Assembly (NCBI GenBank): GCA_016190405.1
Contig: JACPQO010000182.1
Location: 1 to 7,275 of the forward strand
DNA: 7,275 nucleotides
Reading direction: 5' to 3'
From: Chloroflexota bacterium
Lineage (GTDB): Bacteria > Chloroflexota > Dehalococcoidia > SM23-28-2 > RBG-16-64-32
The position numbers and the translations under genes were made by a program. Positions 4,309 through 7,275 of this stretch are shown here, piece by piece (within the stretch, counting starts at the first letter, position 1; each line of letters opens with the position of its first letter). The notes below the pieces were generated by a model, which did no database searches, was not told the origin of the DNA, and worked only from the letters and a program-made list of their open reading frames with translations.

Positions 4309-6963
4309 GTGAACCACACGCGACTCGTCGGTGTACTGGCTCTGCTGGCCCTGGCGGCAGCGCTATTCGTCGCGCTGCCCGGCGGCCGGCCCGCCTCCGG
4401 CCAGCAGACCGCGGACATCAGCCTTCAGCCCGGCTGGAACCTGGTCTCGCTACCGCTTGTCCCCACAGACCCGGCTCCCGCCGCCGTCCTGACCTCCATC
4501 GCCGGCAAGTTCAACAGCGCCTGGGCCTATCAGACCGCCAGCAGCCAGGCGGGCGCCGCCGCCGCCGCCGCTGCCTGGCTAAGCTACGACCCCAGCGTGC
4601 CGCCCTTCCTCAACACCCTGGCCGCCATCGATGTCAGCATGGGCTTCTGGCTGAACATGAAGGAGGCCGCCACCCTCTCCCTCAGTGGCAGCGAGCCCAC
4701 CGGCGCCAACATCTCCATCTCCCCCGGCTGGAACTTCATCGGCTACCCGGCCGGCGAGGCGAAGCCCATCGCCGATGTCATGGGGAGCCTGGCCTACAAC
4801 TCCGTCTGGGCCTACCAGCCGGGCCAGGCCAGCTCCTGGCAGAGCTACGACCCCAACGTGCCGCCCTTCCTCAACACCCTCCAGCAGTTTGAGCCTGGCC
4901 GCGGCTACGCCCTGAACGCCTCGGCGGCGGGCGCCCTGACCATCGCCAACGTCGAGGCGCCCAGCAGCTTTGACGTGATCGAGGAGGCGCTGGCCAACGG
5001 CGACATCCACGAGGAGACGGCGATCCTCTACAAGACGTTCGCGCTCTTCCGTGACGATCGGCTGCCGCCGCAATACCGCGGCAACCCGTTGACCGACGAG
5101 GACTCCTTCATGGTGGAGATTCAGTCGGCCTACGAGGACCTCTCGCCGGAAGCCAAGGCGACAATCGACCCGTTCCTGCTGCCGCCCACCGCTCCGGGCA
5201 GCTGGCACGAGCAGCGCTACGCAGCCTCCAGTCAGGCCGTCGCGCACTCCCAGGCGCAGCCGACGCCCAGCCCGGTGCCCTGCTTCGGCGACCTCGACCA
5301 GTGCTGGCACACCGTCGACACCGCGAACGGTAAGGTGCGCGTTTGGTGGCAGGAACGTTTCCCCGAAGACAAGGCGGCCGCCGAGCAGATCGCGGATGCC
5401 GTCGGCGGCGCAATTTGGGACAAACTGGCGCAACTGATGGGACGGGAGCCGCCGAGCGACGGCCAGTTCGCAGACGAGGAGAACGGCTACGGGCCCCGCC
5501 TGGACATCTACCTCGTGGCCGAAGTCGCTGCCGTCGGCCAGACGGTGCCCTACCACGTGACCTTCAACCGGCAGCCGTGCCTGACCACGCCCGTGTTCCT
5601 GCTCATCCGCCGCCCGGCGGTTGACGCCCCCCCGGTTGTCGCCCACGAGCTGATGCACGCATTCCAGTTCGCCTTCGAAGCGGTCAACGACTGCAAGGGC
5701 CTGACCTGGCTGTCAGAATCGACCGCGACCTGGGCGATGGACTACGTCTACCCGCAGGCAAACAAAGAGCACGGTTACGCGGAAGGCTACCTGGCGGACC
5801 TGGGCGAGTCGCTAATGGCGAAGGGCGACCGGCACGAGTACGGGTCTTACCTGTTCTTCCAGTTCGCAACGAGGAAGTTCGGTGACCAGTTGGTCCGGCA
5901 GACCTGGGCGGGACTGCAGCAGGACAACGTGACGTTCTCTCTGCAACAGGCGCTCCCCGGCGGCTACCGGGCAGTCTGGGCTGAGTTCGCCCGCGATGCC
6001 TGGAACCGGGAGCCGGTGGCCCAATTCCAGGAGTGGGACGGCCTGGAGCTTGGGGCTTCTCCACGGAAACTGGAGGCCGAAGATCCCAGTTCGACCGAGC
6101 CGGGTATCATCGAGGTCACGCTGGAAGGGCAGACGAAGCGGAATTTTGAGCCGGGGGCATCGGAAGTCTACTGGCTTTCGGCCCAGTACTTTCACTTCCA
6201 GGTGACCGACCCCGAGGTCCGGTTCATCGAAGCGAAAAACCCCTACCACCCCAACGTCCCGGCGGCGGCCGCCGTGCAGGCCCTGATCCGCCTGGAAGGA
6301 GGCTCCTGGACGGTCGAAGACTGGACCGGGGACAAAAGTCACACTTTCTGCCTGGACGACGACGACGAGAAGCTGGCGGAGCTGGTAGTCATCGTGAGCA
6401 ACGGCGCCACTTTCGTAAACTCCACCCGCTTCGATGCCTTCGCCAACCCGCTGCTCATCGCCAAGGATAGCTGTGGGAAGAAATGGACCGGGCAGGCCAG
6501 CCACACGACTGTCTTGAACGATACGCCGGGACAGCGGCAGCAAAAGAGCGTGTCGGCCAGCGGCCTTGTCTTCGAGGAGGACGAGCAGGCGGGAGCGGCC
6601 GCAGGCGGTACGCGGGTGTTCAGGCTGACCAGCGGCAGCGTGACGGTGAGTGTCTACACGGAGACGTACGATGAATTCGGTATGCCCGTTATCTGCGTTG
6701 TTGGGGGGTCAACCGAGCTCGGGCCCGGGGAGGGCCAGATAACGGTGACGACGGCGGAAGACGGCACCGAGACGTACCGGGCCCAGGGTAACTCCGCCCA
6801 GGGGGTGACCCTGGAGGGGAACTGTCCGGGCTCCGGCAACCAGGCTGTGGGCACCTGGCTGGATACCGGCCCGGCGCGCCCGCTGCCTGACGACGATGTG
6901 GTGGCAGGCACGTATGAGCCCAATGCCAAGGAGAGGTTCGAGTGGAACCTGAGCAGGGAATAG
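4309..6963 (+). CDS. Secreted gluzincin-type zinc metallopeptidase with two N-terminal GWN repeats
   Basis: The 884-residue product begins at GTG 4309, with a weak GGGAAG site 8 nt upstream. The paralogue at 7019 starts at the same point. A signal peptide (1-31) is followed by two homologous repeats of about 85 residues (36-125 and 133-214), each with PGWN, (A/V)WAYQ, SYDP(S/N)VPPFLNTL and a GF/GY near its end. After a helical region (220-300) and a QPTPSPVP linker (316-324) comes the catalytic domain (about 325-570): HELMH at 446-450 with E470 in WLSESTATW, the HExxH plus downstream Glu pattern of gluzincins, as in MA-like peptidases with WLSEG motifs. C-terminal sequence to 884 looks beta-rich, and Cys pairs suggest disulphides. 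It should cleave protein outside the cell. The Glu in SEST replaces the more usual SEGxA context. Peptidase class is likely; the exact family and substrate are unknown. Confidence 0.82.
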   Translation: MNHTRLVGVLALLALAAALFVALPGGRPASGQQTADISLQPGWNLVSLPLVPTDPAPAAVLTSIAGKFNSAWAYQTASSQAGAAAAAAAWLSYDPSVPPFLNTLAAIDVSMGFWLNMKEAATLSLSGSEPTGANISISPGWNFIGYPAGEAKPIADVMGSLAYNSVWAYQPGQASSWQSYDPNVPPFLNTLQQFEPGRGYALNASAAGALTIANVEAPSSFDVIEEALANGDIHEETAILYKTFALFRDDRLPPQYRGNPLTDEDSFMVEIQSAYEDLSPEAKATIDPFLLPPTAPGSWHEQRYAASSQAVAHSQAQPTPSPVPCFGDLDQCWHTVDTANGKVRVWWQERFPEDKAAAEQIADAVGGAIWDKLAQLMGREPPSDGQFADEENGYGPRLDIYLVAEVAAVGQTVPYHVTFNRQPCLTTPVFLLIRRPAVDAPPVVAHELMHAFQFAFEAVNDCKGLTWLSESTATWAMDYVYPQANKEHGYAEGYLADLGESLMAKGDRHEYGSYLFFQFATRKFGDQLVRQTWAGLQQDNVTFSLQQALPGGYRAVWAEFARDAWNREPVAQFQEWDGLELGASPRKLEAEDPSSTEPGIIEVTLEGQTKRNFEPGASEVYWLSAQYFHFQVTDPEVRFIEAKNPYHPNVPAAAAVQALIRLEGGSWTVEDWTGDKSHTFCLDDDDEKLAELVVIVSNGATFVNSTRFDAFANPLLIAKDSCGKKWTGQASHTTVLNDTPGQRQQKSVSASGLVFEEDEQAGAAAGGTRVFRLTSGSVTVSVYTETYDEFGMPVICVVGGSTELGPGEGQITVTTAEDGTETYRAQGNSAQGVTLEGNCPGSGNQAVGTWLDTGPARPLPDDDVVAGTYEPNAKERFEWNLSRE
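4555..4575 (+). repeat. GCC trinucleotide run encoding seven alanines
   Basis: Residues 83-89 of the gluzincin protein are Ala, encoded by five GCC codons, one GCT and one GCC. The second GWN repeat lacks this insertion, so it looks like slippage expansion in a loop between AWAYQ and WLSYDP. The same run begins in the paralogue, where the window ends. Confidence 0.7.
4582..4619 (+). repeat. Direct repeat, copy 1, within the first GWN domain
   Basis: These 38 bp encode SYDPSVPPFLNTL and match 4843-4880 with one mismatch (AGC against AAC). Identity at silent positions far exceeds that of the rest of the two domains. Confidence 0.8.
4843..4880 (+). repeat. Direct repeat, copy 2, within the second GWN domain
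   Basis: Matches 4582-4619 at 37 of 38 positions and encodes SYDPNVPPFLNTL. Copies 1 and 2 are 261 bp (87 codons) apart, the period of the domain duplication. Confidence 0.8.
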
Positions 6964-6985
6964 CGCCGGCGCCCGGCCCCGGCGC
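6963..6985 (+). terminator. GC-only hairpin between the tandem paralogues
   Basis: GCGCCGG (6963-6969) pairs with CCGGCGC (6979-6985) over a 9-nt loop. The stem begins at the last base of the gluzincin stop codon. No T-run follows, and the next gene has a strong ribosome binding site but no visible promoter. It more likely slows or partly stops transcription, or shields the upstream mRNA end within an operon, than ends it fully. Confidence 0.4.
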
Positions 6986-7005
6986 AACGCACCAGTGGCG
7001 TTTCC

Positions 7006-7012
7006 AGGAGGT
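7006..7012 (+). promoter_or_regulatory. Ribosome binding site of the paralogue
   Basis: AGGAGGT, 6 nt before the GTG at 7019, is a near-perfect Shine-Dalgarno sequence. It fixes the GTG start and, by homology, supports GTG 4309 in the upstream copy, whose own site is weak. Confidence 0.75.
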
Positions 7013-7018
7013 GGCGAA

Positions 7019-7275
7019 GTGAACCACGCGCGATTAGTCGGCGCGCTGGCGCTGCTGGCGCTGGCGGCAGTGCTGTTCGGCGCGCTGCCCGGCGGCCAGC
7101 GCGCCGCCGGCCAGCAGACATCGACCATCGGCCTTCAGCCCGGCTGGAACCTGGTCTCCCTGCCGCTTGTCCCCGCCGACCCGGCTCCCGCCGCCGTCCT
7201 GACTTCCATCGCCGGCAAGTTCAACAGCGCCTGGGCCTATCAGACCGCCAGCAGCCAGGCGGGCGCCGCCGCCGC
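7019..7275 (+). CDS. Tandem paralogue of the GWN-repeat secreted protein, N-terminal fragment
   Basis: The gene starts at GTG 7019 and runs off the window after 85 full codons. The visible part is a signal peptide (MNHARLVGALALLALAAVLFG, cleavage near residues 30-31) and most of a first GWN repeat (GLQPGWNLVSLPLVP, then SAWAYQTASSQAGAA). It aligns without gaps to residues 1-85 of the gluzincin protein, with 74 identities, and lies 55 bp behind it, so the two are probably co-transcribed. The first 38 codons differ at 19 nt, while the remaining part differs at only 5, with the last 71 bp identical. Whether this copy also carries the peptidase domain cannot be seen. It is an exported protein; its function beyond that is unknown. 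Confidence 0.88.
   Translation, partial: MNHARLVGALALLALAAVLFGALPGGQRAAGQQTSTIGLQPGWNLVSLPLVPADPAPAAVLTSIAGKFNSAWAYQTASSQAGAAA

Noticed and set aside
2944..4317. A 457-codon open frame on the minus strand across the agmatinase gene
   Set aside because: It is antisense to a gene with all catalytic motifs intact. Its translation is low-complexity Gly/Val/Arg/Asp text with no recognisable motif, as expected opposite GC-rich coding DNA.
4579..5658. A 359-codon minus-strand frame opposite the gluzincin gene
   Set aside because: Antisense to the GWN repeats and the catalytic domain. The composition is that of a complementary-strand shadow.

Overview
The window is GC-rich bacterial DNA whose codons end mostly in G or C. 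The secreted proteins carry IDIKP-type domains, dockerin-like WPPD...DLNRDGRVD modules and GWNLVS repeats. From memory, this combination is common in environmental Chloroflexota, Dehalococcoidia-like genomes in particular. That placement is an inference; no rRNA, tRNA or other marker gene is present to confirm it.

Layout. At 1-228 (+) is the C-terminal end of a luciferase-like, probably F420- or flavin-dependent oxidoreductase. Its stop codon lies inside the first of two inverted GGCTGAAGCC-type hairpins (220-280). A small, unrecognised 70-residue gene (301-513, -) follows, with its own plausible promoter and ribosome binding site. An imperfect inverted repeat (599-650) separates it from a 726-residue secreted matrixin-type zinc metalloprotease (678-2858, -). 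That protease ends in an IDIKP-type domain and two calcium-binding, dockerin-like modules, and it is read from a fully consensus sigma-70 promoter. The divergent intergenic region (2859-3210) carries two 32-bp arrays of a degenerate 8-bp unit. An agmatinase/arginase-family enzyme (3211-4173, +) follows and may have a leaderless GTG start. After about 135 bp with hairpins and a promoter comes an 884-residue secreted protein (4309-6963, +), with two N-terminal GWN repeats and a gluzincin-type HExxH...E metallopeptidase domain. The window ends in the first 85 codons of a tandem paralogue (from 7019, +).

How the genes relate. Three of the six genes encode exported proteins and two of these are intact zinc metallopeptidases of different clans (metzincin and gluzincin), so the locus leans towards extracellular proteolysis. 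The agmatinase is cytoplasmic and nothing in the sequence ties it functionally to its neighbours. I see no CRISPR array, transposase, phage gene or recognisable defence system. The most noteworthy signals are the tandem duplication with patchy identity between paralogues, the period-8 arrays, the hairpin pair that supplies a stop codon, and a 10-residue tandem duplication just before the protease zinc site.
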